From the NCBI GenBank assembly GCA_913041945.1, contig CAJWIT010000005.1:1-61970 (forward strand): 61,970 nt of DNA. The letters run 5' to 3'. This stretch comes from an uncultured Fidelibacterota bacterium (GTDB lineage: Bacteria; Fidelibacterota; Marinisomatia; Marinisomatales; UBA8229). A program made the position numbers and the translations under genes. Positions within the stretch are counted from its first letter, which is position 1, and each line of letters begins with the position of its first letter. Positions 8,876-18,691 of this stretch are shown here, in pieces. A model generated the notes under the pieces. It made no database searches. It was given only the letters and a program-made list of their open reading frames with translations, and had not been told where the DNA came from.

Positions 8876-10123
8876 TTAATTAAGCCTGGTAATATCAGCT
8901 CCGAGACTGCTGAACTTCTCTTCAATCTTTTCATAGCCACGGTCAATATGGTATACGCGACTAATTTCAGTTTTCCCTTCCGCCATAAGTCCTCCAACTA
9001 TTAATGAAGCGCTGGCACGAATATCGGTCGACATAACCGGCGCACCAACCAAATCTTTCCTTCCTTTTATACAAGCAACATTATCCGATACCTGTATCTC
9101 AGCACCAAGCCGATTTAACTCAGGTACATGGGAAAACCGGTCATGATACACCGTATCGGTTACAACAGAATCACCTTTTGCAATAGTCATGAGAGCTATC
9201 CATTGCGCCTGAAGATCTGTTGGATAGCCAGGAAATACTGCCGTTGTTACATCAACAGGCAAAATGACATCACTTTTCCTTACGCTAATTTTCTTCCCTG
9301 ATATTTTTATCTTTGCTCCGGTTTGTTCCAGCTTCTCCAAAAGTACTTTTAGATGACCTGGCTCTCCACCGAGAACTGTCACCTCACCAAGGGCAGCCCC
9401 TGCAATGAGAAAAGTCCCTGCTTCGATCCGGTCAGGAATGACAGAGACATCACTTGGTGATAACTCTTTTACTCCTTCTACCGAAATTTTATGTGTGCCA
9501 ATCCCGGTTATTTTGCCGCCCATCAAATTGAGGAACTGACATAATTGGACGATTTCCGGCTCACAAGCTGCATTTTCAATAACGGTGGTCCCATGAGCAG
9601 TGACAGCAGCCATAAGGATGTTCCCTGTTGCACCAACAGATGGAAAATCAAAACGGATATGGTTTCCTTTCAGTCGTTTTGCTTTAGCATGGATATATCC
9701 TTCATCAAGGGTGACCTTCGCACCAAGCAGTTCCAGGCCTTTCAAATGAAAATCAATCGGTCTTGGACCCCAGGCACACCCACCGGGTAAAGAAACTTTT
9801 GTTTCGCCGAATCGGGCAAGGAGCGGTCCTAAAACATAAAACGAGGCACGCATAGTTTTTACCAAATCATAGGGGGCTACTGGCGTATCGACATGTTCAC
9901 TATCAATCCAGAGGTCATTTCCTTTTAAATGTGTCTTCGCCCCAACTAATTCAAGAAGTTTAATCATTGTCCGGGTATCCCGCAAATCTGGAACCCTGCT
10001 TATATGAGTTGTACCACCAACCAGTAAGGAAGCTGCCATGATCGGAAGAACAGCATTCTTCGCCCCGCTTAGAGTGACTTCCCCTTTCAGTGGTTTCCCA
10101 CCATGAATGATAATTTTATCCAT
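8876..10123 (-). CDS. murA: UDP-N-acetylglucosamine 1-carboxyvinyltransferase
   Basis: MurA transfers enolpyruvyl from PEP to UDP-GlcNAc, the first committed step of peptidoglycan synthesis. Starting at the ATG at 10121-10123 the protein has 415 residues, normal for the family, opening MDKIIIHGGKPLKGEV. K22 and N23 of the SGAKNA motif bind substrate. C116 in PGGCAWGPRP is the active-site cysteine, so the enzyme is predicted to be fosfomycin-sensitive. The frame is open for another 20 codons upstream, but those lie inside recN and lack family similarity. The chosen start overlaps the recN stop by 8 bases. Confidence 0.96.
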   Translation of the reverse strand: MDKIIIHGGKPLKGEVTLSGAKNAVLPIMAASLLVGGTTHISRVPDLRDTRTMIKLLELVGAKTHLKGNDLWIDSEHVDTPVAPYDLVKTMRASFYVLGPLLARFGETKVSLPGGCAWGPRPIDFHLKGLELLGAKVTLDEGYIHAKAKRLKGNHIRFDFPSVGATGNILMAAVTAHGTTVIENAACEPEIVQLCQFLNLMGGKITGIGTHKISVEGVKELSPSDVSVIPDRIEAGTFLIAGAALGEVTVLGGEPGHLKVLLEKLEQTGAKIKISGKKISVRKSDVILPVDVTTAVFPGYPTDLQAQWIALMTIAKGDSVVTDTVYHDRFSHVPELNRLGAEIQVSDNVACIKGRKDLVGAPVMSTDIRASASLIVGGLMAEGKTEISRVYHIDRGYEKIEEKFSSLGADITRLN

Positions 10124-11759
10124 GAGCTGTTTTGGTAAACAAATTAAATGGTTGATAATCACCATCTGGTAAATCACCAACACTCAATAGCTGGTTAATC
10201 ACATCCAATCGTTCATTTTTATCGAGATATCGAATGGTTATATAAGTGTCTGAATCCTTGATCGTTTTGTTAATATGGATATGGTGGTTTGCTTTCGAAG
10301 CAATTTGTGGAAGGTGTGTAATACAAATGACCTGCCTGTTCCTGGATATTTTCACCAGGCTCTCCGCAACCGTTTCTGCAGTAGTTCCCGAAATTCCAGA
10401 ATCAATTTCATCAAAAACCAATGTTTCTACAGGATCATTTTTTTGAAATACTGACTTAATTGCCAGCATTATACGAGAAATTTCTCCACCGGAAGCAATA
10501 CCAGTCAAAGGTTTTATCTGTTCACCAGGATTAGCACTCATATAAAATTCAACCCAATCATATCCATTGGAATTTATTTTTACCGGCTTGTCATGAAAAG
10601 AGATGAAAGATTCCTCTTCAATCTTTTGGTTGACCCTGATTTCGAACTTGGCAGAGGGCATACTTAATTTATGCATTTCCTGTTCAATATGTTTAGAAAG
10701 TTTTTCAGCTTGAACAATACGAACCTCATGTAGATGGTCAGAAAGCTTTTGAAATTGTTTTTCCAAATCGTCAATTTTATTATTGAGCGCTTCTGTATCT
10801 AATTCGAAATTTATCAGGTTGTCTAACTCATCTTTAATTTCTTTTCGATAAGCCCTGACCGCTTCCAGCGATCCTCCATATTTCCTCTTTAAACTCTCAA
10901 TTTCTTGTAAACGAATCTCAATAGTATTCAAATTCTCTTTATCAGGATTAAGTGAATTAGAATAATCAGACAAACTCATTGAAGTATCCTGAATTGTTGT
11001 AATAGCATTACTCAACCCTTCAAGATAATTATTTAGATGCTCATCATATCCTCCCAGTTTTTTCAATTCCTTCGCAGTGGCTGACAACCGGTTATAAATT
11101 GAATGATCACTTTCAGTAAAATCCTGTGTTATTTTTTCAATACTGTCAACTAATTCATCGATATGGTTAAGAATCTTAAAATCATTTGTAAGGTGGATAT
11201 CTTCCTCATCTTTAGGGTTAACTCCATCAATCTCTCTTAATTGAAATTCTAAAAGTTCTTTTCGTTCTTCATTGCTTTCTTGGGTCTCCAATGCAGTTTT
11301 TAATCTGTTTTTAGTAGATATCACGGAATGAAAAATATCTGTAATCTTTTTCACTTTTTCTTCCAGACCACAATACCGATCCAAGTAATCAATATGTTTA
11401 TCGCGATTCATTATAAATTGCTGTTCATGCTGACCATGAAAATCAGCCAGAGGAGCCGTTCGGGATTTAAAGTCTATCTCTTTAACAGGCTCATCTTCGA
11501 TATATGATTTCATCCTTCCTTTATCTGAAAGAATTCTCCGATAGTTCTTCCCATCAATATCAGCTTCAACCACTGTTCGGCTTTTTCCACTTTTAACCAT
11601 ATTCTTATTCCCTTTAGCACCTAAAGCCAAACTCAAAGCTTGTAAAAGAATTGATTTCCCTGCACCAGTTTCACCAGTTATGATGGTGAACCCGGGCATA
11701 AACTCCAGTTCTAATTCTTTCAAAATGGCGAAATCTCGAGTATATAAACGATTAATCAT
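10116..11759 (-). CDS. recN: DNA repair protein RecN
   Basis: RecN is an SMC-like ATPase that holds DNA ends during double-strand-break repair. The 547 residues show the expected parts: N-terminal GETGAGKS Walker A (29-36), a long coiled-coil middle (about 150-380), then an ABC signature (ASGGEISRIMLAI), Walker B (VFDEIDSGISG) and an H-loop (ITHLPQIA). The very C-terminus (NLFTKTAHG) is short and overlaps the start of murA. The gene begins 8 bases inside the VanZ-like gene, making it part of a tightly packed run from the HAD gene to murA. Confidence 0.94.
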   Translation of the reverse strand: MINRLYTRDFAILKELELEFMPGFTIITGETGAGKSILLQALSLALGAKGNKNMVKSGKSRTVVEADIDGKNYRRILSDKGRMKSYIEDEPVKEIDFKSRTAPLADFHGQHEQQFIMNRDKHIDYLDRYCGLEEKVKKITDIFHSVISTKNRLKTALETQESNEERKELLEFQLREIDGVNPKDEEDIHLTNDFKILNHIDELVDSIEKITQDFTESDHSIYNRLSATAKELKKLGGYDEHLNNYLEGLSNAITTIQDTSMSLSDYSNSLNPDKENLNTIEIRLQEIESLKRKYGGSLEAVRAYRKEIKDELDNLINFELDTEALNNKIDDLEKQFQKLSDHLHEVRIVQAEKLSKHIEQEMHKLSMPSAKFEIRVNQKIEEESFISFHDKPVKINSNGYDWVEFYMSANPGEQIKPLTGIASGGEISRIMLAIKSVFQKNDPVETLVFDEIDSGISGTTAETVAESLVKISRNRQVICITHLPQIASKANHHIHINKTIKDSDTYITIRYLDKNERLDVINQLLSVGDLPDGDYQPFNLFTKTAHG

Positions 11760-12105
11760 TTTCCCTGGAAATCCACACTGTTAATACACTACCAAAAATA
11801 ATCCCCGATACATCAGCTAACATATCAAATTGACTCGATAACCGCCCTGGAATAAAGCTCTGCCAGTATTCGTCAAAACCAGCGAAAAGCATTCCATAGA
11901 TTAATATTAAGGGTATCCAGTTCCAGGTTGGATTCCGGACACATTTCACAGTAAAAAAACCAAGTATGGAATATTCAATAAAATGGAATAATTTATCTAG
12001 GTTATATAATCCAATATCCGGGAAAGCCCCTCCTGGTATACTTGATACTGCAAGAATGGAGACTGAACAAACTCCAAACAGTATACGATAATTAGCAATA
12101 CTCAT
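11752..12105 (-). CDS. VanZ-like small membrane protein
   Basis: This ~117-residue protein is predicted to have four membrane helices and the VanZ-family pattern: a first helix ending SSIPGG, DKLFHFIEYSILGFF, then YGMLFAGFDEYWQSFIPGR with the acidic and aromatic residues typical of the family, and a final helix after DMLADVSGIIFG. VanZ proteins are linked to teicoplanin resistance in Enterococcus, but most homologues have no established role. The ATG at 12103-12105 is preferred because it gives a hydrophobic start. An in-frame GTG at 12142-12144 would add 13 residues and lengthen the overlap with nnrD/E. Confidence 0.75.
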   Translation of the reverse strand: MSIANYRILFGVCSVSILAVSSIPGGAFPDIGLYNLDKLFHFIEYSILGFFTVKCVRNPTWNWIPLILIYGMLFAGFDEYWQSFIPGRLSSQFDMLADVSGIIFGSVLTVWISREND

Positions 12106-13621
12106 ACTGTTTGATAGCTTCCGGAATGGTCTCAAGAAGATCACCTGCTAAAAGTCCCCTGTAGCCTAAATCTCCACTAGCTATATCTCCTGCAAGTCCA
12201 TGAATATACACTCCACACTGCGCCGCTTCAAAAGCTGGGATACCCTGGGCTAAAAATGATGCAATAATACCAGCTAAAACATCACCTGTCCCGGCAGTAG
12301 CAAGCCCGGGGTTCCCGGTGGTGTTCATCACAACCTCGTTCCCGAATCCCGTACATGTGGGAGCATTCTTCGCTACAATCACTCCGGGAAAATCCTTTAA
12401 AAATGACTCCAGCGTCTCAGGAAAATTGCTTTGAATTTCCTGAATGTCTTTTCCAAGAAGGGAAGCCAACTCGCCATAATGAGGTGTGATAACAAAAGGA
12501 GCAGAAATTTGTTGGAATAAATCCAGATTGTTAATAAAACACCTAAGGCCGTCTGCATCAATAACCAGGGGCTTCTCTGAAGATAAAATAATTTTTTCAA
12601 TCAATTGTCTGGTTGTTTCCTTGGCTCCTAATCCCGGCCCAATTAAAATAACATCACACCAATCCAAGTGTGAATGAATTTCTTCAAAATTCTGTTCAGC
12701 TAAATATCCTTTTCCACCATCTTTACACGCGAATGTCATTCCTTCCATGAGATTTGTTTCATAAATAGAATTCAAAGATTCCGGAGCAGAAGTCATTGTT
12801 AAACCAACACCACTGCGCAATGCTGCTGTAGTCGAAAGAGCTGCCGCTCCAGTCATCCCATTTGAACCAGCAAGGATCAATACTTTTCCTTGACGATGCT
12901 TGTACGTACCTGAATCGGGTTTTGTTAAATGCTCAAATGCTAAATCCTCCTCAAAGGATCTCCAATTCACCCCTTCCAACTCGTCCAGCACATCAGGAAA
13001 TCCTATTTGTGCGGGATAAATTTCTCCGCAATAGCTGGATCCTGGATTCAGCATCATTCCAACCTTTGCCCATCCCATAGTGACGGTTAAAAGAGCTTCC
13101 ACAGCGTCCTTTGATGCTGAACCGGTATCTGCATTCACTCCCGATGGTATATCAATGGAAACCACAGTGCAATCCTGCTGATTGATCCATTTCGTCCATT
13201 TCTTTAAAGGAGCTCGCATCTCTCCAGAAAACCCTGTTCCAATCAGCCCATCGATAATTAAATCGAATTCGTTCGATGTCGGCAATTCATATCCATAAAC
13301 TATTTTCATTCCCTTTTCTACACATTTATTATAAAAATGCAGGGAATCACCCAAAATATCCGTTATGGCAGGTAATGAAAAAATAGTCACATTAAAATGA
13401 TCTAAATGAAGAGCGGCCGAAAAACCATCTCCTCCATTATTTCCTTTTCCGCAACAAATCGCAATCTGTCTCTCTTTTTTTCCCCCCTCCAAAATAGATT
13501 TTGAAACCTCGGCAACTTCTTTGCCGGCATTTTCCATAAGTATGAGGCCTGGGACTCTCATCTTTTCCATGGAAACTTGGTCTAACCTTCGAGATTGATT
13601 CCGGGTTAACAGGCGCATCAT
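12092..13621 (-). CDS. nnr: Bifunctional NAD(P)HX epimerase / ADP-dependent NAD(P)HX dehydratase
   Basis: This 509-residue fusion repairs hydrated NADH and NADPH. Residues ~1-215 are the YjeF_N epimerase (GKGNNGGDGFSAALHL, then SIDIPSGVNADTG), which interconverts R- and S-NAD(P)HX. Residues ~225-505 are the carbohydrate-kinase-like dehydratase (VLAGSNGMTGAA, VIDADGL, then NPGLATAGTGDVLAG with the catalytic Asp), which dehydrates the S form using ADP. This fused layout is usual in bacteria. It overlaps acpS by 4 bases. The acpS-nnr pairing is also common. Confidence 0.95.
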   Translation of the reverse strand: MMRLLTRNQSRRLDQVSMEKMRVPGLILMENAGKEVAEVSKSILEGGKKERQIAICCGKGNNGGDGFSAALHLDHFNVTIFSLPAITDILGDSLHFYNKCVEKGMKIVYGYELPTSNEFDLIIDGLIGTGFSGEMRAPLKKWTKWINQQDCTVVSIDIPSGVNADTGSASKDAVEALLTVTMGWAKVGMMLNPGSSYCGEIYPAQIGFPDVLDELEGVNWRSFEEDLAFEHLTKPDSGTYKHRQGKVLILAGSNGMTGAAALSTTAALRSGVGLTMTSAPESLNSIYETNLMEGMTFACKDGGKGYLAEQNFEEIHSHLDWCDVILIGPGLGAKETTRQLIEKIILSSEKPLVIDADGLRCFINNLDLFQQISAPFVITPHYGELASLLGKDIQEIQSNFPETLESFLKDFPGVIVAKNAPTCTGFGNEVVMNTTGNPGLATAGTGDVLAGIIASFLAQGIPAFEAAQCGVYIHGLAGDIASGDLGYRGLLAGDLLETIPEAIKQYEYC

Positions 13622-13992
13622 GAAACCTCAAGCAAAGCAAAAGCTACGGCAAATTCATCGGTATGCGAAATGGATACTTTACACGTTTGAAGCAGGGGCT
13701 GTTTTGTATGAAAATACACTTGAGGAGCACCTTCTTTATCAGGGAGTATCTCTATTGAACACAATGAAATATTAGAAATTATTCCAGAAGACAGGAGGGC
13801 TTTTTTAATAGCTTCTTTAGCAGCAAATCGACCTGCATAGTGTATTGAGGGGTTCGCTTTTCCCTCACAATAATCTATTTCACTTTTCGTAAACGTATGT
13901 GTGTTAAATCGATCTTTATGATGAGAATCAAGGATTTCCCTTATTCGCAGAACAGATAAAATATCTGTCCCAATGAAAAATTCAGGCACCAT
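13618..13992 (-). CDS. acpS: Holo-[acyl-carrier-protein] synthase
   Basis: AcpS attaches 4'-phosphopantetheine from CoA to the serine of acyl carrier protein. The 124 residues match the short AcpS type. The first motif is GTDILSV near residue 8, with the Mg-binding Asp. The second is GRFAAKEAIKKAL near 54, with the catalytic Glu and Lys. The C-terminal CKVSISHTDEFAVAFALL carries the SHxxxxA block. The ATG at 13990-13992 overlaps the HAD stop by 11 bases, and the stop overlaps nnr by 4. Confidence 0.93.
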   Translation of the reverse strand: MVPEFFIGTDILSVLRIREILDSHHKDRFNTHTFTKSEIDYCEGKANPSIHYAGRFAAKEAIKKALLSSGIISNISLCSIEILPDKEGAPQVYFHTKQPLLQTCKVSISHTDEFAVAFALLEVS

Positions 13993-14665
13993 TCAGCTCT
14001 TTTATAATCCCGACTATTTCATAGATATCATTTACATCCCAATCCGCTCCGGAGTGCTTTGTCTCAAAGGTATCACCATATCGTGCAAAAATCGTACGCA
14101 TCCCAACCTTTTTTGCTCCTTCCACATCACGTTCCGGCCAATCACCAACCATTATAGCGTCATCTGCTTTGATTTTGAGAGATTCTAAAGCCATTGCAAA
14201 TGGCTTCGAGGATGGTTTTCTTGCTCCAGTATCATCAATAGTAAGTACAAGATCAAAAACGTGGTGTAAATTCAAATAATAAATCCGCATCCAAGCTTCC
14301 CGGCTTGGTGCATCAGACACAACAGCAAGTTTAATCCCCATCTTAAGTAATTCGAATAATGTTTTATTTACATTTGGATATAACTGCAAACTGGCTTCCC
14401 GTGCCCGTCGATACGCAACGATACCAGCTGCCAATAATTTATGGTCAACAGACCCGATTTCTTTGTCTAGAAAATCATTAAAAATTGATTGATTCTCCCA
14501 GCCTCCCTCCTCGTACATCCGGAATATATTGTTACACGCTTCCCCTTCATCCACTTCCAACCCTGCTTCCACCATAGAAGATATTGCTGCCTGAACAGCA
14601 AATTGTTTCATTTTAATAAAATCTAAAAGGGTGTTATCTAAATCAAATATTACTGCTTTAATCAT
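13982..14665 (-). CDS. HAD-superfamily hydrolase
   Basis: This 227-residue haloacid-dehalogenase-fold phosphatase has all four motifs: nucleophile DLDNTLLD (D8 and D10), motif II VVSDAPS (~115), the motif III lysine in the ARKPSSKPF stretch, and motif IV MVGDWPERDVEGAKKVGM (~170). A helical cap sits between motifs I and II. The pattern is of the phosphoglycolate phosphatase/pyrimidine 5'-nucleotidase YjjG group, and substrates of that group are not predictable from sequence. It is the first gene of a tight minus-strand run leading through acpS, nnr, VanZ-like and recN to murA. Confidence 0.85.
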   Translation of the reverse strand: MIKAVIFDLDNTLLDFIKMKQFAVQAAISSMVEAGLEVDEGEACNNIFRMYEEGGWENQSIFNDFLDKEIGSVDHKLLAAGIVAYRRAREASLQLYPNVNKTLFELLKMGIKLAVVSDAPSREAWMRIYYLNLHHVFDLVLTIDDTGARKPSSKPFAMALESLKIKADDAIMVGDWPERDVEGAKKVGMRTIFARYGDTFETKHSGADWDVNDIYEIVGIIKELNGA

Positions 14666-14797
14666 TAATCTGATGTCAGAGAGTATATAAAGTATGGATT
14701 CAAAAGATCAATTAATAGTAACCAAAACAATGAAAATAATATGGATACAAAATAAGGTTAATTCAATTGAACTTGATAAGAAAATAAATTAGATTTT

Positions 14798-16108
14798 TTA
14801 TTCAACATATTTATGTGGGTTATTAATCTTATCAATTTCATATTCGGCCATTTTTCTCCAACTTCTGTCATTTCGGGCTTTTTCCAGAGAATGTAAAGCA
14901 ACGGTTTTATTCCCATCTCCTTTACACCATTCTGCTATCCCTAACTCATACCATCCTCCACCGAAGTTCTTTTTTCTATCTGTTGCTTCTCTCGCTGCAT
15001 TTTGAGCAGCTTCACAATTACCCAGTTCGTTATGTGCGTGTGACAGCCTGAACCAGGACTTAGCATCTTTTGGGTTTAATGCAACCCCCTTTTCTAAATT
15101 GTCTACTGCATCTTCAAATTGGTTCAATTCTGTATACACAATTCCCAGCAATAAATAACTTTTTGAATAACTTGAATCAATCTTGGTGGCAGTATTTAAC
15201 ACTTCAAATGCCTTAGTATATTCTTTCAAACCAATATAGATTTCGGCCAAACTGGAATAGGCTTTCACATAACTGGAGTCAATTTCAATTACCTGGTTAA
15301 ATGCATCCAGAGCACCTTCTTTGTCTCCCCCCTTGGATCTTGCTAATCCTAAGGCAAACCAACATTTAAAAAAATCAGGTTTAATTTTCAAGGCATTCAA
15401 GTAGGATTCGATCGCGCTTGAAAGATTTCTCATCTTTGCCTCAATAACCCCAACCTGGTAATAAGCCCGATAAAAATTATTATCCATTTCAAGCACACGA
15501 TAATAGGCAGCCAGCGCTCCTTCTAAATCTCCACGACGATAGGCGTTGTTTCCATCATTAAAAATATTTCTCGTAACATTGGCCATCGCTGCCTGCGCAT
15601 TTTCATGCAATGGATTCAACTCAAGTGTTTTATGAAAATAAAGTACTGCTTCATCAAAATCCTGTTCTCTGAATTTTGCTAAACCCATACTGTAAGCCGC
15701 TTCCGAAAAATATGGAAATTGTTCTAATACAGTCCCAAATAATTGGAATGCTTCATCAAACCTTCCTCCTTTTAGTGCACGGCTTCCATCATTCATACTG
15801 GTATTGATTTCATTCATTTTATTAAACGTATCTATATATTGTTCACGATCTATTTCCACAGCTTCCCGTATATAATCTTGAGCTTTTTCCATATTCCCCA
15901 ATCTGAGATTTAACTGAGTCAATTGAAACATGGCGGGTGCATATGTATTATCTAATTCCAGCGCTTTATTAAAAAGAGAATCTGCTTGTACAAAAGCACC
16001 TTCTTTTATTTTTTCCTGCCCTTTAGAAAATAATATTTCTGGGGATTGTGCGCAAATTAAACCACCGGTAACTATAAAAAGAAATATACTTTTTACACAT
16101 TTTTTCAT
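14798..16108 (-). CDS. Exported TPR-repeat protein
   Basis: This 436-residue protein has a signal peptide (MKKCVKSIFLFIVTGGLICAQS, cleavage near residue 20; the Cys is not in a good lipobox) followed by roughly eleven tetratricopeptide repeats, for example ALELDNTYAPAMFQL, DEAVLYFHKTLELNPLHENA and EDAVDNLEKGVALNPKDAKSWFRL. Such proteins act as periplasmic scaffolds and no enzymatic domain is visible. GAGGAAAA lies just ahead of the ATG. It sits downstream of tRNA-Leu, separated by 23 bases. The partner proteins are unknown. Confidence 0.85.
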   Translation of the reverse strand: MKKCVKSIFLFIVTGGLICAQSPEILFSKGQEKIKEGAFVQADSLFNKALELDNTYAPAMFQLTQLNLRLGNMEKAQDYIREAVEIDREQYIDTFNKMNEINTSMNDGSRALKGGRFDEAFQLFGTVLEQFPYFSEAAYSMGLAKFREQDFDEAVLYFHKTLELNPLHENAQAAMANVTRNIFNDGNNAYRRGDLEGALAAYYRVLEMDNNFYRAYYQVGVIEAKMRNLSSAIESYLNALKIKPDFFKCWFALGLARSKGGDKEGALDAFNQVIEIDSSYVKAYSSLAEIYIGLKEYTKAFEVLNTATKIDSSYSKSYLLLGIVYTELNQFEDAVDNLEKGVALNPKDAKSWFRLSHAHNELGNCEAAQNAAREATDRKKNFGGGWYELGIAEWCKGDGNKTVALHSLEKARNDRSWRKMAEYEIDKINNPHKYVE

Positions 16109-16131
16109 TTATTTTCCTCGCTTTGAACTTG

Positions 16132-16215
16132 TGCCGAAGGCCGGACTCGAACCGGCACACCCTTTCGGACACTACCCCCTCAAGGTAGCGTGTCTACCAA
16201 TTCCACCACTTCGGC
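16132..16215 (-). tRNA. tRNA-Leu (anticodon GAG)
   Basis: An 84-base cloverleaf can be folded. The acceptor stem is GCCGAAG/CTTCGGC with discriminator A. The D-loop is of the class II leucine type (AATTGGTAGA). The anticodon stem CTACC/GGTAG holds loop TTGAGGG, giving GAG. A long variable arm (TGTCCGAAAGGGTGT) and a T-arm GCCGG-TTCGAGT-CCGGC follow. CCA is not encoded. Confidence 0.96.
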
Positions 16216-16298
16216 AATTTATTTAAGTTAGAGCAAATGCTCCAAACCAATCAAATCTCTCAAGTCTGAACTAACGATCAAATTTTAAATAGTCTAGG

Positions 16299-16628
16299 TT
16301 ACTGTTTTTCTGGAACTGTCGGCAATGAAAGATCAGCTCCGGGTGTTATGACCCGACTTTCTGCTTCTTTTTTCAGCAATGATTCCGTTTCAGCAACTGA
16401 GGGTGAACTGAAAAAACTGATTAACAAAGCCAACGTCATGAATATAATAACCAGCCATGTGGTAAGTTTGCTTAATAATGAAGCTGCGCCCCTGCCTCCC
16501 ATGATCGCACTTGTAGCACCGCTTCCAAATGTACCCGAAAGTCCACCTCCCTGGCTTGCCTGCATCAAAATCACCATAACTAGCAACAGACTAACAAAAG
16601 TATGAATCGTGATTAAAAATCCTTGCAT
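16299..16628 (-). CDS. secG: Protein-export membrane protein SecG
   Basis: SecG is the small third subunit of the SecYEG translocon. The 109 residues show two membrane helices (about 5-22 and 55-72) linked by a Gly-rich loop with the family signature QASQGGGLSGTFGSG. The C-terminal tail is longer than in E. coli and charged. A strong AAGGAG site precedes the ATG by 7 bases. It lies 9 bases downstream of tpiA, and a pgk-tpiA-secG order is widespread in bacteria. Confidence 0.95.
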   Translation of the reverse strand: MQGFLITIHTFVSLLLVMVILMQASQGGGLSGTFGSGATSAIMGGRGAASLLSKLTTWLVIIFMTLALLISFFSSPSVAETESLLKKEAESRVITPGADLSLPTVPEKQ

Positions 16629-16637
16629 GATATCTCC

Positions 16638-17396
16638 TTAATATTTTTTATCAACTTGTTGAACAATGGAACAAAATGATTCGACATGTAAACTAGCTCC
16701 TCCTATCAGAAATCCGTCTATTCCTCCCGTTTGGATAAGTTCTACAGTATTCTCCGGGTTCACAGAACCGCCGTACAGGATGGAAACTTTATCCCCAGTT
16801 TCTACACCGTAGAAATTTCCGATCCAGGATCGAAGAATTTGATTCGCTTCTTCAACCTGTTCCGGGAATGCATTCTCTCCCGTTCCTATCGCCCATACAG
16901 GTTCGTAGGCTAAAATAACTTTTTCCAAAGACATGATTCCGGACAATCCTTCAGTTAATTGCCTCACGAGAACACTTTTGGTTTCCACTTTTTTTCTTTC
17001 CTGAGATGTTTCACCGATACAAAATATAGGTTTCATCCCGCATTCCAATACCGCCTGAACTTTTCGATTTATCCACTCGTCTGATTCACCGAACACATGG
17101 CGACGTTCAGAATGGCCGACTATCACATATTCCACACCACATGTTTTTAACATCTGAGGTGAAATCTCACCTGTGAAAGCTCCCTGTTTTTCCCAGTGAC
17201 AATTTTGTGCCCCAAGAGAAAAACTTGTTCCTTCCAGAAGTTTATCCAATCCAAACAGGCCTGGAAAAGGCGGGCAGAATATAACTTCAGTCCTTTTTAT
17301 ATCCAAAAGTAAATTGACGATTTCTGTAAGGAAAGGCCGGCCCTCAGCAGGGGTTTTATTCATCTTCCAGTTTCCCGCTACTATATTTTTTTTCAA
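16638..17396 (-). CDS. tpiA: Triosephosphate isomerase
   Basis: This glycolytic enzyme interconverts dihydroxyacetone phosphate and glyceraldehyde 3-phosphate. The 252 residues have GNWKMNK at the N-terminus (catalytic Asn and Lys), VIVGHSERR with the catalytic His near 95, AYEPVWAIGTG with the catalytic Glu near 165, and the phosphate-gripping ILYGGSV and FLIGGASL loops. The start is TTG at 17394-17396: the family N-terminus begins exactly there and GAGGAAAT lies just upstream. It lies between pgk and secG, all on one strand. Confidence 0.97.
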   Translation of the reverse strand: MKKNIVAGNWKMNKTPAEGRPFLTEIVNLLLDIKRTEVIFCPPFPGLFGLDKLLEGTSFSLGAQNCHWEKQGAFTGEISPQMLKTCGVEYVIVGHSERRHVFGESDEWINRKVQAVLECGMKPIFCIGETSQERKKVETKSVLVRQLTEGLSGIMSLEKVILAYEPVWAIGTGENAFPEQVEEANQILRSWIGNFYGVETGDKVSILYGGSVNPENTVELIQTGGIDGFLIGGASLHVESFCSIVQQVDKKY

Positions 17397-17477
17397 TTAT
17401 TTCCTCTCAATACAAAATTACTTGAATTCTAATGTATTTTTCTTAATTATTTTTCAACAAATTAAATACAAAAAAGT

Positions 17478-18665
17478 TTATTGTTCTAATGCAAATAATG
17501 CGGATAATTGATTTCCACTTAGTAATTCCAGGGATGCTCCGCCTCCGGTTGAAACATGAGACATGTCATTATGCACATCAAATTGTTTGACTGCAGAAGC
17601 AGTATCACCTCCTCCCACTACAGTAATAACTCCTTCATTTGTTGCCTTTGCCATAGCCTGAGCAATTTCCCTGGTTCCGATTGAATACTCCGGCACTTCA
17701 AAAATTCCCATGGGTCCATTCCAGATGATGGTGCCTGATGATTGAATTATTTCCGAAAATTGTTGAGCGGAAGCAGGACCAATATCGACACCCATTTTCG
17801 TCGATGGAATATGATCAAGTTTCATAATCTTTGCACTACCTGGTTTTTCAAGTTTTTCTACACCAATAAAATCACTCGGAAAAATCATGTCTATCTTCTT
17901 TATCCTTGCTTCTTTTAAAATGGATTTTGCTGTATCAATCATAGTATCATCGACTATGGATACACCAACATCATAACCTTTTGCCTTCAGAAAAGTAAAT
18001 GCCATCCCTCCTCCAATTATAATAGAATCGGCATTGTGTATAAATTGATGGATCAATTCAAGTTTTCCTCCAATTTTTGCACCTCCCAAAATCAAAGTCA
18101 GTGGACGTTTTGGGTTTCGGACCACAGAATTCAGAAATTTTAATTCTTTTTCAATCAGAAACCCCATTCCTTTTTGGCTAAAATTTTTAACTACGCCCAC
18201 GTTGGACGCATGGGCACGATGAGCAGTACCAAAAGCATCATTGATGTATATTTCCCCATGTTTGGATAATTGATAGCTAAAACGTTTATCATTTTTTGTT
18301 TCATCATCATGAAATCGAAGGTTTTCCAACAAATGTACTTCACCTGGCTTTAATCCCAGCGAAACATCTTGGGCATCGCTTGAAACACAGTCGTCTGAAA
18401 ATTTAATGGGCATCTCCAGAAGTTCTGCCAGTGTTTCACCTGCGGGCATTAAACTCATTGCAGGGTTGATTTGTCCTTCTGGGCGGCCTAAATGGGACAT
18501 GAGAACTACAGAAGCTCCTTCGTTTAAACAATGCTTTATTGTAGGCAATGCTGCTCTAACCCTGAAATCATCAGCAACTTTTCCATTCTGAAGGGGAACA
18601 TTAAAATCCACACGAATAAGAATCCGTTTTGATTTTAAATCAAATAATGTAAGTATTTTCAACAA
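17478..18665 (-). CDS. pgk: Phosphoglycerate kinase
   Basis: This enzyme transfers phosphate between 1,3-bisphosphoglycerate and ADP in glycolysis. The 395 residues match the family, with RVDFNVPL at the substrate site, [16 protein letters not shown], the hinge ([12 protein letters not shown]), and the nucleotide-binding GGGDTASAV and [11 protein letters not shown] near the C-terminus. The apparent start is TTG (18663-18665), with AGGGGA about 9 bases upstream; a second TTG follows immediately. It is followed by tpiA and secG. Confidence 0.97.
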   Translation of the reverse strand: MLKILTLFDLKSKRILIRVDFNVPLQNGKVADDFRVRAALPTIKHCLNEGASVVLMSHLGRPEGQINPAMSLMPAGETLAELLEMPIKFSDDCVSSDAQDVSLGLKPGEVHLLENLRFHDDETKNDKRFSYQLSKHGEIYINDAFGTAHRAHASNVGVVKNFSQKGMGFLIEKELKFLNSVVRNPKRPLTLILGGAKIGGKLELIHQFIHNADSIIIGGGMAFTFLKAKGYDVGVSIVDDTMIDTAKSILKEARIKKIDMIFPSDFIGVEKLEKPGSAKIMKLDHIPSTKMGVDIGPASAQQFSEIIQSSGTIIWNGPMGIFEVPEYSIGTREIAQAMAKATNEGVITVVGGGDTASAVKQFDVHNDMSHVSTGGGASLELLSGNQLSALFALEQ

Positions 18666-18691
18666 GCGAACTATTTCCCCTGGCTAAAATT

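Noticed and set aside
16217-16298. Hairpin GAGC-aaat-GCTC as a terminator between secG and tRNA-Leu
   Set aside because: Only four pairs in the stem and no T-run, too weak to support.
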